A stretch of DNA of 11,185 bases. Source: Candidatus Brocadiaceae bacterium (GTDB lineage: Bacteria; Planctomycetota; Brocadiia; Brocadiales; Bathyanammoxibiaceae). The stretch spans positions 1 through 11,185 of the forward strand of contig JASEHG010000045.1 in NCBI GenBank assembly GCA_030018855.1. Direction: 5' to 3'. Within the stretch, counting starts at the first letter, position 1, and each line of letters starts with the position of its first letter. The position numbers and the translations under genes were made by a program. Below, piece by piece: positions 4,460 through 10,960 of this stretch. A model generated the notes under the pieces. It was not told the DNA's origin and made no database searches. It saw only the letters and a list, made by a program, of their open reading frames with translations.

Positions 4460-6595
4460 ATGGTTGACGCAAAAGACCTAGTCAAGTTCCTCCGCAGCCG
4501 CCGCTACAGTCCCATGAATGCGACAGAGCTGGCGGAACACTTTGGCACATCAGCGGAGGAGTCTGAGGGTTTTCAAAAACTCCTCCGCCACCTTGAGTTC
4601 CTCGGTGAGATAGTCCAGATAAAACAAAAGCAGTACGTCATCCCCGAAAAGGTACACCTTGTAGTGGGGAGGCTACGTTGCAGTCCAAGGGGTTATGGCA
4701 TCGTAGAGCCAGTGAAGGAGGGCTACCCGGAGGTCTACATAGAAGAAGAGGACATGGGCCAGGCCATGCACAAGGACCTTGTGGTGGCAAGGCTCCCAAT
4801 GGGTATGCCCTCCAGACGCCGTGGGCGGAAGCGGGCCCCCTCAGGGCAGATAGTCAACGTACTGGAACACGTTAATGAGACTGTTATAGGCACCTATCAG
4901 CGTACCCGCCGCCTGGGCTTCGTAGCCCCTGACGACTCCTGCCTCTTCAGGGACGTCTACGTGGCAGAAGAGGACTCCGCCGGGGCACGACCAGGGCAAA
5001 AGGTCATAGTCAAGCTAACCCAGTGGCCCTCCAGACACCTCGCCCCCGAAGGGATGGTAGTGGAGGTACTGGGAGAGGATGGCGACCCATGGGTGGATGC
5101 CGTCTCTGTAGTGTATCAATATCGTCTTCCCAATAAGTTCAGTCCAGAAGTGGAAGAAGAGACAATGGCCGCACCCCAGGAGGTAAAAGAAGAGGACCTC
5201 GGGGGGAGATTAGACCTCAGGGACACGTTAACGATTACCATTGACCCTGAAGACGCCAAGGACTTTGACGATGCCGTCTCCCTGGAGAGATTGGGGCGGG
5301 GGCACCTGAAACTGGGGGTACACATAGCCGACGTGGCCCACTACGTCAGACCTGGCTCGGCCATAGACCTGGAGGGCTCCAAGCGAGGCACCAGCGTCTA
5401 TTTCCCAGGGGAGGTCATCCCGATGCTCCCCGAACCCCTCTCGGCAGGCATCTGCAGTCTGAAGGCGGGGGTGGATAGGCTAACCAAGACGGTCTTCCTG
5501 TTCTATACCCCACAGGGGATGCCTGTCTCCTCCGAGATTCGGCACTCCGTTATCAGGGTGACCAAGAGGCTTACCTACAAGGAGGCCAGCAAAATACTTA
5601 CAAAGGATAGAGCGGCCTCCTCCAAGGTCCCGGAGGAGGTGAGGGACTTACTCTACCAGATGGCAGAGTTAGCCCAGAAACTCTGGGCCAGGAGGGTAGA
5701 GGATGGGGCACTGGAGCTGGACCTCCCAGAGGTGTCCTTGAGGCTGGATGAAACGGGCAGGGTGGCGGGGGTGGAGAAAGTAGAGAGGGACGTCTCCCAC
5801 AAGCTTATTGAGGAGTTTATGCTGGCGGCCAATGGGGCAGTGGCCAGGTTCATGCACGAGAAAGACATCCCCTATTTCTCCCGTATCCACCCAAAGCCAG
5901 AGGAAGAGGAGATGAGGAACTTTGCCGAATTCATAAAGGAGTTGGAACAGGTGAAGCTAGACCCCTTCAAGAGGCGGCATATCCAGGACCTGTTAAAGCG
6001 GGTGGCTGGCAGACCCGAGGCCTATCAGGTGAACCTGGCCCTCCTCCGCTCCCTCAAGAAGGCCCAATACTCTGACAAATGGGGCCCCCACTTCGCCCTC
6101 GCCATGGACTATTACACCCATTTCACCTCACCAATAAGACGGTACCCCGACCTCTTTGTCCACAGGATGCTGGACCACTACCTGCTGGAGAGACGGAAGC
6201 CCGGGGAGATAAGGGAGAGTTATGAATTTACCTCCGGTGGCCTGGCAGACCTGGCCGAACACTGCTCCTTTACGGAAAGGAGGGCGGATGAGGCAGAGCG
6301 AGAGATTACCAAACTGAAGCTCCTCCGTCACCTGGAGGGCAGGGTGGGAGAGGTAATGGAGGGGGTCATTACTGGGGTGGAGGAGTTCGGGCTATTCGTA
6401 CAGCTAAAAGACCTTCTGCTGGACGGTCTCGTACACGTCCGCAACCTTGTAGATGACTTCTACAAACTGGACAGGAAGCGGATGGCCATGGTAGGTAACC
6501 GCAGGGGCAGGGTCTTCCGTGTAGGCCAGGAGCTCAGGGTCAAGATTGACCACATAGACTTCTTTAAGAGGGAGGTGGATTTTATCCTGGCGTAA
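4460..6595 (+). CDS. rnr: Ribonuclease R (RNB-family 3'-5' exoribonuclease)
   Basis: A hydrolytic, processive 3'-5' exoribonuclease able to degrade structured RNA. The 711 residues are shorter than the 813 of E. coli because the N-terminal region is compact and there is no lysine-rich tail after the S1 domain. Order: winged helix (about 1-60, DLVKFLRSRRYSPMNATELAEHFG), two cold-shock/OB domains (about 65-215), the RNB catalytic domain (about 250-575) and a C-terminal S1 domain (about 625-711, GEVMEGVITGVEEFGLFVQL). The catalytic acidic cluster IDPEDAKDFDDAV gives D262, D268, D270 and D271, equivalent to D201, D207, D209 and D210 of RNase II. HIADVAHYV (288-296), FTSPIRRYPDLFVHRML (555-571) and the surrounding RNB motifs are intact, so it should be active. 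The ATG at 4460 is the first possible start after an in-frame TAG, and it lacks a nearby Shine-Dalgarno sequence. The second exoribonuclease here besides YhaM. Confidence 0.96.
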   Translation: MVDAKDLVKFLRSRRYSPMNATELAEHFGTSAEESEGFQKLLRHLEFLGEIVQIKQKQYVIPEKVHLVVGRLRCSPRGYGIVEPVKEGYPEVYIEEEDMGQAMHKDLVVARLPMGMPSRRRGRKRAPSGQIVNVLEHVNETVIGTYQRTRRLGFVAPDDSCLFRDVYVAEEDSAGARPGQKVIVKLTQWPSRHLAPEGMVVEVLGEDGDPWVDAVSVVYQYRLPNKFSPEVEEETMAAPQEVKEEDLGGRLDLRDTLTITIDPEDAKDFDDAVSLERLGRGHLKLGVHIADVAHYVRPGSAIDLEGSKRGTSVYFPGEVIPMLPEPLSAGICSLKAGVDRLTKTVFLFYTPQGMPVSSEIRHSVIRVTKRLTYKEASKILTKDRAASSKVPEEVRDLLYQMAELAQKLWARRVEDGALELDLPEVSLRLDETGRVAGVEKVERDVSHKLIEEFMLAANGAVARFMHEKDIPYFSRIHPKPEEEEMRNFAEFIKELEQVKLDPFKRRHIQDLLKRVAGRPEAYQVNLALLRSLKKAQYSDKWGPHFALAMDYYTHFTSPIRRYPDLFVHRMLDHYLLERRKPGEIRESYEFTSGGLADLAEHCSFTERRADEAEREITKLKLLRHLEGRVGEVMEGVITGVEEFGLFVQLKDLLLDGLVHVRNLVDDFYKLDRKRMAMVGNRRGRVFRVGQELRVKIDHIDFFKREVDFILA

Positions 6596-6608
6596 CTACC
6601 CCACCCTT

Positions 6609-6631
6609 CCCTCCCCTTCGGAAGGGGAGGG
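6609..6631. terminator. Strong hairpin between convergent rnr and hyfI, possible bidirectional terminator
   Basis: A 10-bp perfect stem CCCTCCCCTT / AAGGGGAGGG with loop CGG lies 13 nt after the rnr stop and 31 nt beyond the hyfI stop. It could fold from either transcript. No T-tract follows on either strand, so it is not a textbook intrinsic terminator. It may instead act as a 3'-end stabiliser or be another small repeat. Confidence 0.45.
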
Positions 6632-6662
6632 GTTGCCCGCCCCAGACGGATGCCCCTGCATG

Positions 6663-7190
6663 TTAAATCCTCCCTAAGATGCGGAGTATCCCATAGAGCA
6701 ATTCCTGGGGCCGGGGGGGACAGCCCCTGATATAAGCGTCTACAGGGATAACCCTCTCCACCCCCCCTACGATGGCATAAGAGCCTTTAAAGATTCCCCC
6801 ATCCCTGGCACATCCCCCTACTGCCACGACTAGCCTGGGTCTGGGTGTGGCCTCGTAGGTCTTCCTCAGGGCCATCTCCATGTTCCTGGTCACAGGGCCA
6901 GTAACCAGTAGGATGTCCGCATGTCTTGGGGAGGCCACAAAATGGATACCGAACCGCTCTATGTCATAGACTGGATTATTCAGTGCGTTTATCTCCAGCT
7001 CACATGCATTGCACGAGCCGGCATCAACCTCTCTTATATGGACGGAACGCCTGGAGAACCTCTGGAACTCCTCAATAGAGGTCGTATTAACCACCTCCAG
7101 GCAGTCCTTTAGTTTCGCATCGCCCACCAGTTCCTTCAGGTCTTTAGTAGCGATACGCCTCTTTAACCAGGATAATATCATCTTTTGCAT
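6663..7190 (-). CDS. hyfI: Hydrogenase-4/Ehr-type small subunit (HyfI/HycG, NuoB homologue)
   Basis: The electron-transfer small subunit of group 4 hydrogenase-like and complex I-like assemblies, holding the [4Fe-4S] cluster next to the large subunit on the cytoplasmic side. 175 residues. All four expected ligands are present: C60 and C63 in GSCNACE, C127 in VGGCARDGG and C157 in RGCPPRPQE. The CxxC arrangement is that of hydrogenase-type subunits; NuoB of complex I has adjacent cysteines. NNPVYDIERFGIHFVASPRHADILLVTGPVTRNM (71-104) is typical of HycG/HyfI. The ATG at 7190 has GAGGAT 8 nt upstream, and that sequence overlaps the stop codon of hyfG, only 12 nt away. This tight coupling leaves no room for the ferredoxin-like HyfH found between these genes in E. 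coli. It is the last gene of the operon seen here and faces rnr. Confidence 0.93.
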   Translation of the reverse strand: MQKMILSWLKRRIATKDLKELVGDAKLKDCLEVVNTTSIEEFQRFSRRSVHIREVDAGSCNACELEINALNNPVYDIERFGIHFVASPRHADILLVTGPVTRNMEMALRKTYEATPRPRLVVAVGGCARDGGIFKGSYAIVGGVERVIPVDAYIRGCPPRPQELLYGILRILGRI

Positions 7191-7202
7191 AGCGTTTTAT
7201 CC

Positions 7203-8801
7203 TCAGAGGTCATTGCCGGCATAGGAGAGGTTGAAGCTCTTGTTGCAGAGGGGGAAGTCCGGGACGATGTTGCCCAGCACCGCGTAAGAGAGCCCTGGCC
7301 AGTTGCAAAAGGAGGGGTCTTTTATCTTACAGCGGTATAGCTTGTCCCCCGGGGCGGTCATTATCCAATACAGGATAGCCCCCCTCCAGCCCTCTACACA
7401 ACCCAGGGCATACCGATAGGGTAGGGGCACGGCGTGCCGTGCCCCTACGTTCGCCTTAAGGGGGCCCTGTACGGCCTTCTTTAGCACCTGCTCTATAATA
7501 TTTATAGACTCAAAGGCCTCGTCTATCCGCACGCTGAGCCTGCAGAAGACGTCTCCCTCTTTGTATACGGGGACCTTGAATCTCACCTCCCCGTAGGCCT
7601 CGTAAGGGACGTCCCTCCGCATATCGGAGTCTATACCGGAGGCCCTGGCCGGTGGACCAGTTACTGCCAGGTCCTCGGCAGTCTTTTTATTCAGGACACC
7701 TGTGGTCTTTACCCTATCCAGAAAGGAGGCGGAGGAGAGGAGTATTGCTACTAACTCTTTGAGACCCCCTCCGACCTCCTTCAGTGTATTGGTGATATCG
7801 TCCCTGGCAGTAAAGAGGTCTCTTGTCACCCCTCCTGGGGCTACCAGGCCCTTGAGGAACCTGCTCCCCGTAAGCCTGTCGTTGAGGTTCATTACCTCTT
7901 CCCTGAGGATACCCGCACGGGCCGCACCAAAGAGAAAGGAAGCGTCCATAGACATACTCCCGATGTCCGCTATATGATTATAGAGCCTCTCCAATTCCAG
8001 GGCTATCATCCTGTTATATCTGGCCAGCATGGGGGTCTCTATCCCTGCAATCTTCTCCACGGCCTGGCAATAGGCCGTTACGTGGCCTACTGCGGAATCC
8101 CCGGAGACCATTTCCGCCACCTGACATCCCTCATTAAAATCCAGCGTCTCCATCAACTTCTCTATACCCTTGTGTTTGTAGTGGAGCCTTATCTCAAGGT
8201 TTATTATGGGTTCCCCTGCAACGCTGAACCTGAAGTGCCCTGGTTCAATGATTCCTGCATGTACAGGACCCACAGGGATTTCAAGCATCCCCTCCCCTTC
8301 AATAGTATGAAAGGGATACTGGCCTTCGGCCTTATCTAAGGTTGAACCGTAACTAAAGTCCTTCCTGAGGGGATAGATACCCCTGGGGAAATTCTCATGG
8401 AGTACCATCCGCCTGGTATCGGGGTTACCCACGGGGATAAAGCCAAACATATCCTGCATCTCCCTCTCAAAGGGGCTTCCCGCATACATGAGGGGTGTTA
8501 TGGAAGGGAACTCCAGCTCCCCCTCATTCAGGTGTACCTTGAGGATAATAAACACCGGCTTCCTGGGGATTTGAAATACGGTATATACCTTATACGTACC
8601 GTCCAGGGCACGCTCATCCGTGCCGAACATGCTCAAGAGGGGCGTACTGTATCTAACCTCGTGCAGGAAGTTGGCTATGCGGGGAAGGGACTCCTTCCGT
8701 ATGGTAAGATACGCCTCCCCCGGCGTGGAGGTATCCTCTGACAGTACGTCTCCGGGGAACTCCCTCTTTATTTCATCAATGTAAGGCCTTCTTTCGTCCA
8801 C
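7203..8801 (-). CDS. hyfG: NuoC-NuoD fusion large subunit (HyfG/HycE-like) without [NiFe] cysteines
   Basis: 532 residues; the E. coli homologues HycE/HyfG have about 570. Residues 1-150 are the NuoC-like domain (FEREMQDMFGF at 111-121, GIYPLRKDF at 141-149). From about 170 the NuoD/hydrogenase large-subunit domain begins with EIPVGPVHAGIIEPGHFRF (174-192) and LHYKHKGIE (206-214). Where hydrogenases have VCGICG..H, this protein has VSGDSAVGH (232-240): Ser233 and Ser236 replace cysteines. Where they have DPCxSC at the C-terminus it has NLSYAGND (524-531): Ser526 and Gly529 replace the other two. A [NiFe] centre cannot be bound, which places the protein with energy-converting hydrogenase-related (Ehr) complexes rather than true hydrogenases; its reaction is unknown. 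The C-terminus ends right after this motif, so no maturation peptide is seen. GTG at 8801 is supported by AGGAGA 9 nt upstream and overlaps the hyfF end by 34 bp. A palindromic repeat encodes residues 452-461 (VGARHAVPLP). Confidence 0.92.
   Translation of the reverse strand: MDERRPYIDEIKREFPGDVLSEDTSTPGEAYLTIRKESLPRIANFLHEVRYSTPLLSMFGTDERALDGTYKVYTVFQIPRKPVFIILKVHLNEGELEFPSITPLMYAGSPFEREMQDMFGFIPVGNPDTRRMVLHENFPRGIYPLRKDFSYGSTLDKAEGQYPFHTIEGEGMLEIPVGPVHAGIIEPGHFRFSVAGEPIINLEIRLHYKHKGIEKLMETLDFNEGCQVAEMVSGDSAVGHVTAYCQAVEKIAGIETPMLARYNRMIALELERLYNHIADIGSMSMDASFLFGAARAGILREEVMNLNDRLTGSRFLKGLVAPGGVTRDLFTARDDITNTLKEVGGGLKELVAILLSSASFLDRVKTTGVLNKKTAEDLAVTGPPARASGIDSDMRRDVPYEAYGEVRFKVPVYKEGDVFCRLSVRIDEAFESINIIEQVLKKAVQGPLKANVGARHAVPLPYRYALGCVEGWRGAILYWIMTAPGDKLYRCKIKDPSFCNWPGLSYAVLGNIVPDFPLCNKSFNLSYAGNDL
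7421..7448. repeat. Palindromic element, 28 bp, in frame inside hyfG-like gene
   Basis: Arms GTAGGGGCACGGC and GCCGTGCCCCTAC (13 bp each, GT in the centre) form a nearly perfect palindrome. In the hyfG frame it begins at codon position 1 and encodes VGARHAVPLP (residues 452-461), just before YALGCVEGWRG. It has the same length, outer bases and codon phase as the element at 107-134 in the unrelated addB-like gene. Confidence 0.9.
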
Positions 8802-10285
8802 GAGACCTTCTCTCCTATGATTATGCTAACTGACTGGTTAAGTATATTATCCAGGAAATCAGGTATGCACACCCCCAGTAAGATAATGGGTCCCAGGAGG
8901 AGGAGACATGCCAGGATAGCCCAGGTGCCTGCCTCTCCCCTTTCTACCCCCTGGGGCGGTGCATTAAAGGCCATAGCCGTGGTGTGCCTGAGGATACCTG
9001 CAAAGACAATTACCAGAGAGACCAGGAATATACAGCTCACCAGTACCTTGCCGCTAGAAAAACCCGCGCTGAGTATGGCAATCTCGCTCATGAACATGTT
9101 AAATGGCGGTACGCCTGCCAGTGCGAAGCTCCCCAGGAGTAGCCCGGCCCCTGTAATGGGCATTATACCTACGGCCCCCCTTATGTCTTTCATACTCTTT
9201 GTGTGATACTTGACAGAAAGGTTCCCACTCACGAAGAACATAAGGGATTTTACCAGGGCATGGTTTAAGATATGGAAGAGGGCCCCATATATCCCCAATA
9301 GTCCACCAAAGCCCACCCCTGCCGCAATAATCCCCATGTTCTCCAGACTGCTATAGGCAAGGAGTCTCTTTATATCCTTTTGTATCAAAATAAAGAAGGT
9401 AGCAATGACCAGGGAGATAACCCCGAAGGTCAGGAGCAGATTATTAAGATATGCCGTACCCAGACACTTACTGGCAATGATGTAGAAGCGCAACATCCCG
9501 TAGAAGGAGCACTTTAATAAGACCCCCGACAGTAGGGCGCTCATCGGGGTAGGCGCCTGGCTGTGGGCGTCTGGAAGCCAGGTATGCATGGGGGCTAAGC
9601 CTGCCTTCGTACCGTAACCAAGGAGTATAAAGACAAAGGCAAGTTTGGTTAACCTTGGGTCCAGCCTATCCGCAAAACGGGTCATCTCAAACCAGTTCAG
9701 CGTGCTCCTCAGTTCAAAGGGTATATGCAAAGAGGCGTAGTAGAAGAGCACTGTCCCGAAGAGGGCGAAGGTGATGCCTACGGTGCATATTATCAGGTAT
9801 TTCCATGCGGCCTCCAGAGAGTTTTTCTCGTTATAAAATCCTACCAGGAAAGCAGATACTAGAGTAGTACCTTCAATAGAAATCCAGATGACGCCGAGAT
9901 TCCCCGTAGTAGTCACCATCATCATGGTGAATACAAAGAGGTTGAGGAGTAAGTAGTAATGGCACAGGTGTTTATCTATTTCTGCCTTTTCCACTGCCTG
10001 CCTCATATAGCTGATGGAATAGATAGATACCGCAAGGCTTACCATCAGGGTGAGGCATAGAAAGAAGCCACCCAGCGTATCTACGTAGATAAGACCATTA
10101 AAATCGCATCTTGGCCCACTCCTGGTGATATCCGACAGGAGGAGGATAGAGATTACAAAACAAAGGCCGACACTCAGTAGATTGAGAAACTCTGCCGCCC
10201 TACCCTTCTTTACAAATAGGCAAAGAAGGCAGAGAGACCCCGTAACCAGGGGAAGGGCTAGAAGGAGTTTCAGCATAGAAATCAT
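8768..10285 (-). CDS. hyfF: Antiporter-like membrane subunit HyfF (NuoL/M/N family)
   Basis: An integral membrane subunit of the proton/cation-pumping arm. 505 residues, highly hydrophobic, with roughly 13-14 apparent transmembrane segments. Charged residues that define the ion path in NuoL/M/N are visible: Glu138 in WISIEGTTL, Lys227 in GYGTKAGLAPMHTWLPDAHSQAPTPMSALLSG (223-254), Lys258 in LLKCSFYGMLR, and His338/Lys346 in HILNHALVKSLMFF. GVPPFNMFMSE (391-401) is the typical late motif. The HyfF assignment over NuoM/N rests on length and on its place between hyfE and hyfG. Its ATG at 10285 overlaps the stop of hyfE as ATGA. AAGGGG directly abuts that ATG, so the second ATG at 10276, 9 nt further on, could be the real start (502 residues). 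All key residues are intact, so ion translocation should be possible even though the large subunit has lost its metal site. Confidence 0.92.
   Translation of the reverse strand: MISMLKLLLALPLVTGSLCLLCLFVKKGRAAEFLNLLSVGLCFVISILLLSDITRSGPRCDFNGLIYVDTLGGFFLCLTLMVSLAVSIYSISYMRQAVEKAEIDKHLCHYYLLLNLFVFTMMMVTTTGNLGVIWISIEGTTLVSAFLVGFYNEKNSLEAAWKYLIICTVGITFALFGTVLFYYASLHIPFELRSTLNWFEMTRFADRLDPRLTKLAFVFILLGYGTKAGLAPMHTWLPDAHSQAPTPMSALLSGVLLKCSFYGMLRFYIIASKCLGTAYLNNLLLTFGVISLVIATFFILIQKDIKRLLAYSSLENMGIIAAGVGFGGLLGIYGALFHILNHALVKSLMFFVSGNLSVKYHTKSMKDIRGAVGIMPITGAGLLLGSFALAGVPPFNMFMSEIAILSAGFSSGKVLVSCIFLVSLVIVFAGILRHTTAMAFNAPPQGVERGEAGTWAILACLLLLGPIILLGVCIPDFLDNILNQSVSIIIGEKVSWTKEGLTLMK
8811..8816 (-). 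promoter_or_regulatory. Shine-Dalgarno selecting the GTG start of hyfG
   Basis: AGGAGA on the minus strand lies 9 nt before GTG at 8801, inside the end of hyfF. It is the best ribosome-binding sequence near this end of hyfG and argues for translational coupling with hyfF. Confidence 0.6.
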
Positions 10286-10947
10286 CCCCTTAAGGAGTTT
10301 AATTTACTCGTATCTATGGAGGCAAAGGTCTCACGTATCCTGAAGACAAAGATACCCATAATCAAGATACCCATCAGGACGTCAAAGGATACCCCTAGCT
10401 CAATAATCATAGGCATCCCCGAGGTCAAGACCATGGCGCACAGGAAGATACCGTTCTCCATGGTCATTAGCCCTACCATCTGCGTAACGGCCTTCTTCCT
10501 GGTTATCATCAAAAAGAAACCTATCAAGATTACGGCAATAGAGATAGACAGGCAGTGGCTAAAGACAACACCCTCGTGGAGTTGTAATACATACTGCTGG
10601 GAATAGTAGGCCAGTATAACCAGACCACTGGCCACTAGCGGGGAGGCTAACTGACTCACGTAAGGTTCCACCTCCTTCTTTATGGTCAGGGTCTCAATGA
10701 TCCTGAGAAACACATAAGGAATGACAACCACCTTTACTGTTATGATGAGATAGACCATCCATATCAGGTGATGGGCATGTGGGGTGTAAGAGGCAAAGAA
10801 TGCTATGGACGCCAGGAGGAGCGACTGAAAGGCATAGACATAGACCAGGGTTACTAAACGACTGCACAGGGACATAAGCATCACTACCCCCAGCATACAG
10901 ACAGCAAGTTTATCTATTAAGTAAGCCTCTTTTATCAGACCTTCCAA
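10282..10947 (-). CDS. hyfE: Membrane subunit HyfE (NuoK-like C-terminal half)
   Basis: 221 residues with about six to seven apparent membrane segments, near the size of E. coli HyfE. The C-terminal half carries the NuoK-like pattern MVGLMTMENGIFL (157-169) with Glu164 and Asn165, then PMIIELGVSFDVLMGIL (179-195) with Glu183 and Asp189, and ends in FRIRETF. The N-terminal half is the extra HyfE portion with a buried-looking Lys72 (TVKVVVIPYVFLRIIETL). In complex I NuoK links the antiporter subunits to the quinone-site side; a similar role is inferred here. The start is TTG at 10947, chosen because GAGGTGA lies 6 nt upstream and contains the TGA stop of hyfC. It overlaps hyfF by 4 bp at its end. 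No soluble domain is present. Confidence 0.9.
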   Translation of the reverse strand: MEGLIKEAYLIDKLAVCMLGVVMLMSLCSRLVTLVYVYAFQSLLLASIAFFASYTPHAHHLIWMVYLIITVKVVVIPYVFLRIIETLTIKKEVEPYVSQLASPLVASGLVILAYYSQQYVLQLHEGVVFSHCLSISIAVILIGFFLMITRKKAVTQMVGLMTMENGIFLCAMVLTSGMPMIIELGVSFDVLMGILIMGIFVFRIRETFASIDTSKLNSLRG

Positions 10948-10953
10948 GTAACT

Positions 10954-10960
10954 TCACCTC
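10954..10960 (-). promoter_or_regulatory. Shine-Dalgarno overlapping the hyfC stop, selects the TTG start of hyfE
   Basis: GAGGTGA on the minus strand, 6 nt before TTG at 10947, includes the TGA of hyfC. This supports the unusual TTG start and translational coupling of the two genes. Confidence 0.6.

Noticed and set aside
8397..8741. Plus-strand open frames opposite hyfG and hyfF (also 7974-8339 and 8817-9206)
   Set aside because: These are antisense shadows of well-identified conserved genes, without ribosome-binding support or recognisable domains.
7203..8801. Active [NiFe] hydrogenase / formate hydrogenlyase
   Set aside because: Similarity to HycE/HyfG is clear, but all four metal-binding cysteines are replaced, so hydrogen production or uptake is not supported.
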